A stretch of 64,000 nt of DNA from Branchinecta lynchi (taxonomy: Eukaryota > Arthropoda > Branchiopoda > Anostraca > Branchinectidae): positions 2,480,001 to 2,544,000 of the forward strand of contig JAKZAP010000005.1 of assembly GCA_023053575.1 (NCBI GenBank). Reading direction: 5' to 3'. Of the stretch, positions 45,826-56,975 are shown piece by piece; position 1 is the stretch's first letter; the number at the start of each line of letters is the position of its first letter. A model generated the notes under the pieces. That model ran no database searches. It saw only the letters and a program-made list of their open reading frames with translations, and was not told where the DNA came from. Made by a program: the position numbers and the translations under genes.

Positions 45826-46069
45826 CGGATTTGAGAGCGTGCACGTGTGTTGGTGTGAGTGCACTTGTCTTGGTGAATACAAAATTCAGGCTTTAAATCC
45901 CAATTCTAAATTAGTAAGCCTACGTGACACTTATTTGTGATTTATGAAACGGTAAGTACTCGGAAGTTTTGTTAGCTGGTAATCTCTAATTTCCATTCGG
46001 ACGCCTGGAGTTGTTGTTTTATGAATATAAGGAGGTGTCATTTTCTAACTGTCACGGTTTGGTTGGTTG

Positions 46070-46075
46070 AATAAA
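46070..46075 (+). terminator. GTPBP1: Putative poly(A) signal of GTPBP1
   Basis: AATAAA 245 bases after the stop codon, the first canonical hexamer downstream on this strand. Confidence 0.55.
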
Positions 46076-46164
46076 TGCTTTTGTTTAAAGAATAGAAAAC
46101 TTGTTGGTGTAGGAAGGTCAAGCAGTCCGCATGAGTGGTCGGATGAATCAATGGCCGACGTATT

Positions 46165-47040
46165 TCGGACTACCAGTCGATGTTCCACCTCGCGAGTCGC
46201 GTAGCTAAGGTCGGTTTTCGCGAGATTCCGGAATCACTTTCCAGCGAGCGAATCGCATCGCGAAACCTGGGAATCTGATTCCTGGAATCGCTTTCTGTTG
46301 GGTTGATCTGCTTTCCGTAGAGCTTTCCACTAGCTTTCTGGAATCACTTTCCGAGAAAGCTGCGTCGTTTCCAAGCACGAAAACCGGGACTACCAGAATA
46401 TGTTCCATCTCTTGAGTCGCGTAGCTAACGTAGGTTTCCGCGAGAGGAATAACTTTCTAGCGAGCGAAGCGCATCGCGAAACCTGGGAATCCAATTCCTG
46501 GAATCGCTTTCCACTTTCCGTTGGATTGATCTGCTTTCCACTAGTTTTCTGGAATCCCTTTCCGAGAAAGCTGCGTCGTTTCCAAGCACGAAAACCGGGA
46601 CTACCAGAATATGTTCCATCTCGTGAGTCGCGTAGCTAACGTAGGTTTCCGCGAGAGGAATAACTTTCCAGCGAGCGAAGCGCATCGCGAAACCTGGGAA
46701 TCCAATTCCTGGAATCGCTTTCCACTTTCCGTTGGATTGATCTGCTTTCCGCAGAGCTTTCCAGTAGCTTTCTGGAATCGCTTTCCGAGAAAGCGTCGTT
46801 TCCAAGCACGAAAACCCGGACTACCTGTTGATGTTTCATCTCGTGAGTCGTGTAGCTAACGTAGGTTTCCGCGAGATTCCGGAATAACTTTCCAGCGAGC
46901 GAAACCTGGGAATCCGATTCCTGGAATCGCTTTCCACTTTCCGTTGCACTGATCTGCTCTCCGCAGAGCTTTCCACTAGCTTTCTGGAATCGCTTTCCGA
47001 GAAAGCTGCTTCGTTTCCAAGCATGAAAACCGGGTGGAAA
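46165..47040. repeat. Tandem array of four 211-220-bp units
   Basis: Each unit has TGTTCCATCTCGTGAGTCGC, GGTTTCCGCGAGA, CTGGGAATCC.ATTCCTGGAA and TTTCCAAGCACGAAAACC. The TGTTCC word is at 46181, 46401, 46612 and 46832. Within a unit TGGAATCGCTTTCC recurs. Open minus-strand frames are by-products. Confidence 0.85.
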
Positions 47041-47155
47041 GTTCGGAAACTTTCCGAAGCAATACGAAAACCGTTGGGAAGTGATTCCAATTTCGTATTC
47101 CAGCTCAAGAAGACCCTCCTCTAATCTTGACTTCGTTTATCCTAATTTTTACTCC

Positions 47156-47563
47156 AAAGGCGTATTCTCTCCGTTCCCCGAGGACTCCGTTTGAGGAGTC
47201 CCCGCGTTTTTGTTTGTCCCGGGAACTCACTCCCCGTATTCTCGCGAGTCCCCACGGACGGGGAATGCTCCGATTATAATCACCATCATTAAAAAGGACT
47301 CCCTTTCAGATTCGGAGGGGAATCAATTTTTGCTGGTGTTGGTGCAATGTAAAATTAATTAAAAACAATCAGAACAAACAAAACCAAAAATAAAGTAGAT
47401 CCAGACTAAAGTCGTCAACTGCATATTTTTTTTTCGAACAAAATCCTTTTAGACGCATTCCCCGTGCTCTCGCTGTTTCTGTACGCAGAGTGACTCCCTC
47501 TATTCTCGCGTTCCCTTCGATTCCCCGAGGAGTCCCGGGGGACGTCGAGACTACGCCTCAAGG
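47156..47563. mobile_element. MITE with AAGGCGTATTC ends, copy 2
   Basis: Begins AAGGCGTATTCTCTCCGTTC. Ends with ATTCCCCGAGGAGTCCCGG..ACTACGCCTCA. Interior matches 24308..24706 in reverse complement. Confidence 0.6.
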
Positions 47564-48109
47564 AGCGTATGGTATTTTTTTCAATTTTCTCACTTTTTGG
47601 GCTACAGCTCCTCCTCCATTGTTGGACGATAATGTGTGCGGTAATAAATACCGACAGTGAGACATATAATGCAAACGCGCATGTTAAAAGTCACATTAAA
47701 TAGTGACCATTGTTTCCAACTTAAACTTCCAGATGTGGCAGAATATCGAGGGGTTACCAACTCCAAAAATTGGGGTACAGGTGTGCCCGACAATAGAGCG
47801 TGCCCGACAGTACACGGTCGAGTACCAAAGTCGTCGTTTACGATACAAATTTTGTCAAAACGACGAATCTGCAAATCTTGACAAAAGTCTCACGGACAAA
47901 AAGTATATTAACTGTAGGCATAGAGTAACGTAAAACATATTACAAACAATAGGCTGCACGATATATATAACCCTTGCAAATACTTATCATGTCATTAGTG
48001 AGCCCGGAAGTTATTCGATCTTGTGGAAGCTGGGTTGTATCACATCAATCCAAAAGAAGGGAAGCCAATGATTTTACCGGTGTACGACGAATAACCGTGA
48101 CGTACGTTC
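47564..48109. other. Intergenic, nothing recognised
   Basis: GTGTGCCCGACA..GTGCCCGACAGT near 47780 recurs near 50490, so a dispersed repeat is possible. Confidence 0.35.
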
Positions 48110-48280
48110 AAATAGTGCATAAAACGGATAGGTCAGCCACGATGCTTTGGCAGCATGTTTCTGCCTTCACTGGCAAGGGTTTGTCGACAGCCAGACGAGG
48201 ACCATTTCGAAGAAGGGCCGAAATATCGCTGCCAAAACATCGCAGCTGATCCGTTGTATGCACTATTTGAATATATGTTT
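48110..48280. mobile_element. Foldback MITE copy
   Basis: Left arm AATAGTGCATAAAACGGATA..GATGCTTTGGCAGC; right arm GCTGCCAAAACATCGCAGCT..ATGCACTATT. AAGAAGGGCCGAAATATCGC is the family core. Confidence 0.7.
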
Positions 48281-48603
48281 CAAAGTCAGCTTGGGGTCAA
48301 GGAGCATTCAACCCTGACATCATTTTTTTCAAGAATATAGGATTTCTTTTTTTTAGCTGACTGATTAAAGGCAGAGATTCTTGATCTTAGACTCACACCA
48401 GTTATCCCGTTATCCAGGGCCTTCACGAAATGTTACGGAGCCAAGCTATAACACTAGTTACTAACCACTTCGTGGAAGAAAATACTCAAAATGACATAAT
48501 TTCAATTTGTTTGGCTAACACGTTCAATTTATTTATCCTAAATTTGGCAAGTTAAATAAGTTCAGATCAAATTTCTATTTGTCAGGAATTGAAATTCCTT
48601 AAT
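48281..48603. other. Intergenic, nothing recognised
   Basis: AT-rich and unique-looking. Confidence 0.4.
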
Positions 48604-49582
48604 AACAAGACCTAAGGTTTCGATGGGATCCCAAAAACCTAATATTTGATCCAGACAATTGGGTCTTGTCTTCGCCAGGCTAATCATTTGAGAAAACCAA
48701 GTTCAGATATCCCTCTATCAGCCATATCTATTCTGACGATACTGACCGAAACTTCCTGCTTTACTTCTGCCAAATTTCCGGTTTCGGCCGAATTCTGAGC
48801 GAACTACTTGTCCAACAAATAAATAAAACTCAGAAACGAATTCAGCGTATCTCCTTATCCCTATAAAGAACATCTAATCAACTTCGAATAAAACGTTTCC
48901 AACTGGATTCCGGACGAATTATATGTCCGGGTAAAAAATGAGTGTCATATACCGACTCAGCGTCTCTTCTTAGCCCTAAATCCGTTATCTAATCAACTTC
49001 AAATAAAACTTTTGCTTTTAACAAATTTCCGGATTTGGTTCACTGCGTCTTCTTACCCCCAAAATCGAACATCTAATTAACTTCAAATAAAACTTTTACT
49101 TTTAACCAACTTTCCGGCTTTTGCCGGATTCTGGACGAACTACTTGTCCCGCGAAAAAGTAGTTTTCATCATCATGTTCACCATGTCTTTTTACCCTTAA
49201 ATCGAACATCTAATAAACTTCGAATAAAACTTTTACTTTCAACCAACTTTCCGAGTTTGCCAGATTCCGAACGAACTACTTGCCCGGCGAGGAAATAGTT
49301 TTCATCATCGTGTTCAGCATGTCTACTTACCCCGTAATCGACAACCGCACTAGCTGCAAAATGTTTTGCTTGCCCCTTAATTTGACCCCCCACCCCTAAA
49401 TATAGGGCTACAGAGCCCATCTACGATCTCGACCTTACTCTTGACCCAAAGAAACCTCACACCAAGTTTCATCAAAATATCTCATTCCCTTCGGAGTTAT
49501 CGTGCTCACAGACGGACGGACAGGCGGACACTTTTCTGATGGTCATAGGTATCCCTCCACTTACGTTTTGGGATCCGAAAAA
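48604..49582 (+). repeat. R1 repeat, copy d
   Basis: Starts AACAAGACCTAAGGTTTCGA and GGGATCCCAAAAACC. Ends CACTTACGTTTTGGGATCC. Contains the TCCGG..GAACTACTTGTC units and GACGGACGGACAGGCGGAC. Confidence 0.75.
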
Positions 49583-49647
49583 CTAAAACCCAAAACAGCA
49601 CCTTCAACCAAGAAGATGCGGGTTTGCCAACATAAACCCTAAATAGA

Positions 49648-50380
49648 ACAATACCAAAGGTTTTGATGGGATCGCAAAAATCTCTTTGATCCAGACAACT
49701 GGGTTTTGTCGTCGCCAGGCTAAACATCAGAGAAAACCAAGTTCTGATAAACCTATATAAGCCATATCTATTTTGATGGTACTGACCGAAACTTCCTGGT
49801 TTCGGCCGAATTCCGAGCGAACTACTCGTCCAGCAAAAAAAAAGAACTACTCGTCCAGCAAAATAAAGAACATCTAGTCAACTTCAAATAAAACTTTAAT
49901 TTATACAAGAAATTCCGGTTACAACCTACAACCGGATTCTGGACGAATTATATGTCCGGGTAAAAAATTATTGTCATATACAGCGTATATACCAGCTGTC
50001 TCTTCTTACCCCTAAATCTGCCATCTAATCAACTTCAGTAAAAGTTTTGCTTTTAACAAATTTTCCGGTTCTGACCAGATTCTGGTCGAACTAGTTTTCC
50101 GGGTAGAAAATGCTTTTTACATAAGTTTTTAGAATGTCTTCTTACCCTTGAATCGAACATTTGATCAACTTCAAATGAAACTTTACTTTTAACCAACTTT
50201 CCGGTTTTGTCGGATTCCGGACCAACTACTTGTCTGTCGAGAAAATGGTTTTCACCATCGTGTTCCGCATGCCTTCTTACCACTTAATCAACTATCACAT
50301 TAGCTGTTTAAAAATATTGTGTTTGTCCCTTAATTTGGACTCCCTCCCCCACCCCTATATTTAGGACTACATAGCCCCAA
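49648..50380 (+). repeat. R1 repeat, copy e (right end missing)
   Basis: Begins AATACCAAAGGTTTTGATGG and follows the R1 order through three or four units. It stops after CCCCACCCCTATATTTAGG; the gacggac run and GGATCC end are absent. Confidence 0.65.
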
Positions 50381-51156
50381 TGAGATGTTGGAATTTTCTT
50401 GTTCATCTTCTTCTCTAACACAGAATGCGAAGATACTAAATTGACAAAGTCGCAGCAGAATTCGAACCATCTATGGAGCAAAATTTGCGACTGTGCCCGA
50501 CTCCCCGGTACAGAGTGTGCCCGACAGTTGGTTACCCCTCGCAGAATATATCTCCCATAAGAGCACACTGGAACAACTACACTTTCCACTAAAGTGTAGT
50601 AGAAATACCACTGTGTTAAGAAGATGGACGAGTGGTAGGCGAAATTTAAGGAAAATAAGGCTCATGGGGTGTGGGCTGAAGACATTCTGACACCGTACGT
50701 GCCCACTAGCACCAGGAGCAGTCAGGAAACCGGACATAATAGAGAAGGGAAAGTCTCGGGGAATTCTACAACTCAGCCGCAGTCAATCCAGAAATCGCTA
50801 ATCAAGCTGGCTCACAACATCCTAGCAAAGCTGGAATTAACATATCCAGTCAAACCCGAGGCCTACTAGCCGAGATGGACCACAACATGAATTAACTTAC
50901 TCGTATGGCAAGTCATGTACAAGAGTGGACGTAAATAATATAGCACTAATGGGTCCCTAACTAAGTATATGACTGATCTTACCATAAGGTTGGCAAAAAG
51001 GTGACGTCCTGCTCGGACTAAGCGTGAAAGAGAACTGTTTCGGCCAGACTCATTCCGTAGCCAAAATGCTCTGAATGAAATGGATCAAAGCCTGACCTTA
51101 GGTTAGCACAGCAGCTAACTACAGCTGGGTGATAAAGGCCGAGTGGACATTGTCAT
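50381..51156. other. Intergenic, nothing recognised
   Basis: Short open frames only. Confidence 0.4.
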
Positions 51157-51389
51157 GGGACGTTTTTTTTTAGCGGTTTTACCAACAAACTACTGTTGAC
51201 CGCCAAAACGCTGTGTTTGAAAAATCTGAGTGATTACTCCACAAATTGACCAACAGACCTGATCAACAACACTTTCAGTTGTTGGTCGTTTTGACCAACA
51301 ATGTTGGCCCCAGAGGTTTCTGTTGGTCTCTAGAACGCACTGTTGGTCAGCCTTCGCTCAATGTTGAACCGCTAAAAAAAACGCCTATG
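51157..51389. mobile_element. MITE of TTGGTC palindromes
   Basis: Left GACGTTTTTTTTTAGCGGTT pairs with right AACCGCTAAAAAAAACGCC. The interior repeats TGTTGGTC and GACCAACA. No clear target duplication. Confidence 0.6.
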
Positions 51390-51649
51390 ATGCCCGGAAA
51401 TTAATGATGGTGATGGAAACCGAAGAGATGCATAGAAAAGTCGGTGATAGATGGAGGAAATAACTAGGAGGACTATTGCAGATCAAAGTGCTATGGGATG
51501 TCTCCATAACAACTGGACGCAACTCAATAACTGCTCCAGAATGCTTTCTCCATGACAATGCTAGAGCATCTCATCCGCTGTCATGGTCTTTTAGTTAGCT
51601 GATTAACTCCCGCTATGGAACTGCGTAAGAAACTACTAAAATATATATT
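51390..51649. other. Downstream of NCBP2AS2-like gene, nothing recognised
   Basis: Unique-looking sequence. Confidence 0.35.
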
Positions 51650-51655
51650 TTTATT
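51650..51655 (-). terminator. Putative poly(A) signal of the MED9/NCBP2AS2 transcript
   Basis: TTTATT on the plus strand (AATAAA on the minus strand), 176 bases after the NCBP2AS2-like stop. No comparable hexamer separates the two cistrons except TAAAAC text at the junction. Confidence 0.45.
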
Positions 51656-51830
51656 CAGATAAAAACAGAATAGCTATCAATTCCGCTAAAAGGCAGAGGG
51701 TTAAATTCCCATTGCACAGATCTAAATAACTTCTTCTAGAATTCTTCACACGGCAATGCCAGAACTCGATCATCAATCAGGTCATTATAACGCCAGGGAT
51801 ATCTAATCAACAACTAGGGAAGCCAAATAA

Positions 51831-52109
51831 CTACTTCCATTTGCCCTGTTCCTGCTTCCTTTTCAAATCATCCAATGCCTTCTTTAGCTCCATCTCGAAC
51901 GTAGACTTGAACTTATTCACCTGGTTTTGTGTCCTTGCTCCAACTTCAGACTTGATTACATCTTCACCAACTTCTCTTCCCTTCAAATAAGCACTAACAA
52001 CCATCTGAGCAGCTCGTCTCATCAAAGGTGAGTCAGCAAGTTTCTGGACAAGTTGGGGGTCGTTAACGAACCTCCCCATGAGAAACCGTGTCACAAAACG
52101 GAAAACCAT
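51831..52109 (-). CDS. NCBP2AS2: NCBP2AS2-family microprotein
   Basis: 92 residues in one exon. The pattern MV.R....L near the start, PQLV at 18-21, S at 27 and RRAAQ at 31-35, then a basic helical tail (KFKSTFEMELKKALDDLKRK), matches the NCBP2AS2 family. The human member reads [20 protein letters not shown] with RPIRRAAQ. Family knowledge: a conserved short protein, reported in vertebrates as a KRAS-interacting or secreted/mitochondrial microprotein; its basal role is not settled. The ATG has a strong context (AACATGG) and lies one sense codon after the MED9 stop, in the same frame. Alternative: an unrelated short protein, judged unlikely. Confidence 0.82.
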   Translation of the reverse strand: MVFRFVTRFLMGRFVNDPQLVQKLADSPLMRRAAQMVVSAYLKGREVGEDVIKSEVGARTQNQVNKFKSTFEMELKKALDDLKRKQEQGKWK

Positions 52110-52112
52110 GTT

Positions 52113-52259
52113 TTATTGCTGCTCTGGGCCTGTTTCAAAGCTGCATAGAGATCGATACTTCAACAGCAAAGCCCGTTTGACTTCCAACTGCTGACGAAGA
52201 TGTTCAATTTGTTTCAACTGATCCTCCGGACTCAAGTCAATTCCTTGTGCCTTTTTCAC
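52113..52259 (-). CDS. MED9: Mediator subunit 9, last coding exon
   Basis: Encodes V-KKAQGIDLSPEDQLKQIEH, LRQQLEVKRALLLKYRSLC and SFETGPEQQ then TAA. Human MED9 ends GIHLSPEQQQQQLQSLREQ..ELLQKYKSLCMFEIPKE, so the match is clear and gap-free. The acceptor is TTTTCCTCTAG. MED9 is a coiled-coil subunit of the Mediator middle module in the nucleus. Only one ATG (CTATGC, opening a 3-codon frame) lies in this exon. Confidence 0.88.
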   Translation of the reverse strand: MKKAQGIDLSPEDQLKQIEHLRQQLEVKRALLLKYRSLCSFETGPEQQ

Positions 52260-53114
52260 CTAGAGGAAAAGATGTTACTAGCATCAAAACGTCTACTTCG
52301 GCCTACTCAAAAGAGTCACTAAAAAGCTAGCACAGTGACGTCAACAAGAAAATCTTTACTTGCCTAACCAGTAATCTTATTATTAGTACCAGCAGAACTA
52401 TGACTTGTAACACAAAGTTCTACCTTTCAGATCATCCCAAGCCCTAGCTACCTTATATAAGATTCTGAAATCCCCATCTTTTGCCATTTTTTTGTTTTGT
52501 ACCTACGACTTTTTGCACTTTTTGCGCCTAGCCAAGTTTTGAAAGTCACGCAACCCAGACTTCGCCGACAGCTTTAAGTTCTGTCAACAACTCTTTTACA
52601 AATAAGGACATGCGAAGTTTCAACGTGCTATATTTAATTTTGAAACCTGTTTTTTCCCACTTTTGGCCCAGCCATGATCAATTTTCAAATATTTGGGTCC
52701 AGTCGCGCATCCGAGAGGGAAGTGGGATAAAAATCGACAAGCGCAAACAAGAAAAGCGCTAATCTCTCATGGAACGTAATTGTATTTTTTAAAACAATAT
52801 TTCTGAGCCATTTCAACTTAAAAAGAGCATTTTATAGTGAGAGTTGTGCACAAATATACAGTCCCCTGCTCTTCAAGCTTCTCTCTCACTGGTTTGCATA
52901 AGCATGTCTGAGGTGAAAGGTAAAATGGATTTCCTGCAAGTTTCTGTTGTCTTTTTGAACTAGGCAAATATAAATAACAATAACACATGTATAAAAAGAA
53001 CAGAAACTCAGATTATCTCCCAGTTTTCTAGCACTGGGAAATGACTTTCAGTTGACAAAGGTAAATAAGAGGCATTTTCATAAAACCAGAGAAACTAGCT
53101 AACAACTGACTTAC

Positions 53115-53220
53115 TGTTTCTCTTGCACTCTCAACTTTTTTCTGTAGTTCCAAGATTTTGTGGACTGCTTCTTGAGAATCCTTCTGACGTATTGTGATAT
53201 CACTTGAATCCTTTTCAAAG
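53115..53220 (-). CDS. MED9: Mediator subunit 9, middle exon
   Basis: Minus-strand TTTTTTTTTAG acceptor, donor ACA|GTAAGT. It encodes FEKDSSDITIRQKDSQEAVH and KILELQKKVESARET. From KDSQEA to the next exon the length to GI.LSPE is exactly as in human MED9 (KDSPEV..). With the first AG the exon starts in phase 2. An AAAG|GATTC site ten bases on (exon 53115..53210) would be phase 0. No ATG occurs in it. Confidence 0.75.
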
Positions 53221-53326
53221 CTAAAAAAAAAGAGGATATGTGTTTCAACTAAAAGGACATCACAGAGAGGACTAGAAAAACACGGGGCCTAATGCTAGCT
53301 GCATCCTTTACCATCGGATTACTTAC

Positions 53327-53398
53327 TAGTGGTCTTTGAGGTTTTCTATGAGACATTTTTGGTTTCACTGGTGACTGCTCCCTCGAGTTTAAATCCAT
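53327..53398 (-). CDS. MED9: Candidate first coding exon of MED9
   Basis: ATG followed by 23 codons (MDLNSREQSPVKPKMSHRKP to QRPL) and a strong CTA|GTAAGT donor. A Pro/Arg/Ser-rich N-terminus is expected for MED9. The phase fits the middle exon only if the AAAG|GATTC acceptor is used; the protein would then be 104 residues. Otherwise another upstream exon is needed. Confidence 0.45.
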
Positions 53399-54099
53399 TT
53401 TCTGACTCACCAGTCTCTATATTTATCTCAACAGTATGCATTAAGTAGAATCTTGTTGTGAGTCTCAAAGCCTAGCTAACCAGAGAACCCTGGTCAATTG
53501 CCTGCAAAATGCGCTCTGTGGTAATGGCAAATCTCTGACAAGAAATGTAGAAAAAAATTCTGTTTTTTGAAGACAGACATCTGCTCAGTACAGGAAGTGT
53601 GTAGGTGCTGTAAGCAAAGCCAATCTAAGAGGAACAGTATTCAAAGTGTTTAATAGTATATCTGTGTGTAGGGCTTTCTATGCCTACATATTTCAAGAAG
53701 CACCCTAGCAAAAATGGAATCAAAATCAAATGGCTTGGATGACCCAAAAGCAGCTATGAAAAGCCTGTTACAAAGACGAAAATGCTCTTTGACCATCCTT
53801 AGATCAGCCACAAGTTTTATGTTTTAATAAACACAGAAAAAAATGTAGTATCTTAACTTTGTTGTACTGTATCAAGTGTTAATTTTTTTTTTATCTTATA
53901 GTCTCTGCTACATTCTGAATTGACTAATGTCTAATGTATTCCTCTTGTTCCTTTCTTTAACCTAACAAAGCGAGATACAGCAACACTGTCAATCGACAGT
54001 GTATGTTCCATATCTTTTTGGAGCATTTGCTGATCATACAATGCAAAGGTGCACCTTGCAACCTACTTGCTAAAACACAAGATGCAGCTATGAATGACA
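53399..54099. other. Upstream of MED9, no certain feature
   Basis: A short minus-strand open segment near 53520 (FAITTERILQAIDQGS, acceptor-like TTGTCAG before it and GTTAGC after it) could be an exon but its phase does not fit. Confidence 0.35.
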
Positions 54100-55890
54100 G
54101 AATTTTATTGACCCACTGCACTACAATGAGGACTAGTGGAGTATAATAAAAGAAACTGGAAAAGGAAAAGCAAAAACACAAAGTACATGAATAATAGCAG
54201 TTAAAGGACGGTAACTAATCATAGTCGATCGTTCCTGGCCGCACAGACGGGTGATCCAGGGTGGTTGCAAGAACAAAGGATTCAAGCACGGAGATCTTCC
54301 ACCATGGGAACAGGTTCATTAACTTTAAATCTGTTGATTAAATAGGTGTTCCGCGTCCATAGTGGCAGTTTTAGCAAAAATTTAAGATAACGAAAGAGTA
54401 GTGAACGGATATGTTTGATTTCAAAACGGGTAAATATTTTCCAGAAGGGGGAGAGGTAGAGGACATGAGGAAGGGCTACAGTATTGTACAAAATAGCAAG
54501 ATATTTCCGACAGAATCGACCCTTATTTGCCACGATGGATGCGTACGCCATTCACATTTTTTTTCTCCCAAATACTCAATAAGCAAACAACGGGTTTCGC
54601 GGAGACTCCTCCCGATTGGGACACCAAGGTAAACGACCTGATCAGACGGTTCAAGAATGTTACTCCCCAGTTTAACAGGTTGACTAATAGATAAAGGATC
54701 ATTAAAGAACAAAATATTTTTAATATTTAAAAAAGTTAGGCCAACTTTTTTGTAGTCCTTTTCGAGGATATCATAATTTTCAGTAGCTGTCAGGACGAGT
54801 CTGCACATGTTAAGCAGATCATCTGCATATGTTAGCAAGGACAAATCCAACCCTTTCAAAATACACGAAGTACGGATTTTAGACTGTGCTTCTAGTACAC
54901 TATTTGTTGAAGAGGTCAGGGGAAATAACTGATCCTTGGCGGACACCTTTCTCAAAGGGAACTTCAACATTCTTATGAGGATCATTTAGGACCTTGATAC
55001 AAGCCTTAAGCCGAAGCTACATATAATACAAAACCTTCACAATATCCAGTGGCACACCTCGTCTGTACGCTTCCAGACCAGAATCACCTGTGGATGAATA
55101 GACGAATCGAAGGCCCGCCTTACGTCAAGGAACCCAAGAACTAGAGTTTCCCCAGAATTACTAGCATCAATGAGCACTTCAGAAAGCACGAGCTGGGCGT
55201 GGAAGCAAACTAAACCCTTCCTGAATCTGAACTGGAATTCAGGCATCCAACAAAACTTATGAATACTGGCAGATACAAGACACTCAAAAATCTTAAAAAA
55301 CGTTGATGAAACAGTAATGGGTTGATAAGACGAGCAAGAATTCTCAGGTTTGCCCTTCTTTAGCACGGGTGTGATCATACCGACACAAAATGAATCTGGG
55401 ACAATACCTGTGCCAAAAATCATTTGATACAGAAGAGTGAGGTAATCGAATAGTAGTAAAGTTCATTAAATAAGTTGGGTAGCAGAAATACCATCTGAAC
55501 CACTAGATGGTTTCTTACTTAATTTTCAAATACAATCAATGACTGCATCCCGCGACACAACAAAATTTGACGGGGGAGGATCTACGAGAATATTATCCAA
55601 TTCGACCACAAATGGTGAAGACAATGTAACGTCAGGTGCTGAAAATTCATTAGTAAAATAAGTTTGCCATACTTTAGAGTTGATTTTTTCTTTGTAGCGT
55701 ACTTTGGTTCTTTTTCACGTAACTTCCATATTGAAGATGGATTACTCATTATTCGCTCCGTAAATCCCGCCTTGACTTTACATCGGTGATCCCTGAGAGC
55801 TTTATCGAACTTTCGCTTGTGCTCTGTATTTTCAAGAGAAGTACAACTGCTTCCATGAATTTTAAGCGACACCCTTGCTTTAAGGGCTGA
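54100..55890 (-). pseudogene. Decayed LINE of the 57-61 kb family
   Basis: In minus-strand order: FDKALRDHRCKVKAGFTERI (55.8 kb), GTGIVPDSFCVGMITPVLKK and SSYQPITVSSTFFKIFECLV (55.4), FLDVRRAFDSSIHPQ (55.1), LKGLDLSLLTYADDLLNMCR (54.85), YLGVPIGRSL (54.65) and FRYLKFLLKLPLWTRNTYL (54.35). The same blocks lie in the intact ORF2 at 58051..60750. Several frameshifts; 5' part missing. The 3' end is near CAATAAAATTCTGTCATTC (54115). Confidence 0.85.
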
Positions 55891-56731
55891 ATGGCAAAAA
55901 GTCCATGCTGTTTATTGAACATCTGGTCTTATCAAGAATTACAAGGCAGTGCAAGATTATGCCACTGAATCCATCTTTCTTAGGACTTGAAACAAATTGT
56001 GTAATTATCAGAAATTTACTATAAGAAAAACCATTGGTGCTGTAAAAAGAGAAGATTTTTTGTCTTTCTCGCTTTATAGGCATCTACGTTGACTCTCTTG
56101 ATCTGTAACAATACAGGGTGTTGTGACTTGATGCCAAGATTTCAGAACTGAGAAAGAGTAATATAGTTAAGAGCAATAATTCAGTAAATATATTTTCAAA
56201 CATCATTCAACAGGTTTAACTATTTTAGAAAGGTCATGGCACATCTAAGACACCTTTAAGCTAGAAAACTAAATTCAATGGGTCGTTACAGATGTCAGAA
56301 ATATATTCCGACAGGAATAGTATAGGCTCCAGTATCCAATCTCTAATTACGTAACCTGGAAATTGGTATAAAAAATATTGAAAGAAAATTTCTGTGCAGC
56401 CCTAATTTGTTCATAACTATCAACAAGCGAAAACGTTGCTGAACATAGATAAAATTCTATTTCCGAGTTACTATTTGAACAAAAGGCATTGGCAGATATT
56501 TTGCAACCAGTGTGAAATTTGCTAATTTCCTTGACTTTGATATATTAGCCCTCTTCAATAGAAACATTGGCCTTTTCCCTGCAATTTGTTACTTAATGGA
56601 ACCGGTTCTAAACAATAAAAAACTATAACTTGGCCTAGGCTAGGCTACCTCTGATTAGACTTTTCTCTTGTCAAAATATTACGAAGTTGCTAAAAGCTAG
56701 TAGCACTTGAGTTTTGGGTTTCGCAACATTG
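55891..56731. other. Intergenic, nothing recognised
   Basis: AT-rich, no repeat termini or gene-like frame. Confidence 0.4.
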
Positions 56732-56975
56732 GGCTGTTCCAGTCTACCACAAATCCCTGATTTAGGGAAAGCCTATGCCAAACGCCGGGTATGTCCAGTA
56801 TTTGGTATACCCTATAACTAACGCTGGATACACAGACTCTTCAGACTCTGACGAGTGAACTTGCACGCTTGCGTTACGGATTATTTACTTCAACAATTGG
56901 ATTGTGATGCTTGCGAACTTGGCTCCGCCCCTTGATACCTGAATTGTGGATTGTGATTTGTTACTAATTCCCGAG

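Noticed and set aside
2346..45825. GTPBP2 or EF1A/HBS1 identity for the large gene
   Set aside because: GTPBP1-specific blocks before and after the G domain match in order; HBS1 and EF1A lack the [11 protein letters not shown] and [12 protein letters not shown] segments.
45529..45882. 117-codon minus-strand ORF
   Set aside because: It overlaps the last GTPBP1 exon in antisense and has no family features.
46205..47108. Minus- and plus-strand ORFs with repeated ESDSRK or NRFP words
   Set aside because: By-products of the 211-220-bp tandem array.
53500..53560. Extra MED9 exon (FAITTERILQAIDQGS)
   Set aside because: Attractive by eye, but its end phase does not join the middle exon, and MED9 alignment is already gap-free from KDSQEA onward.
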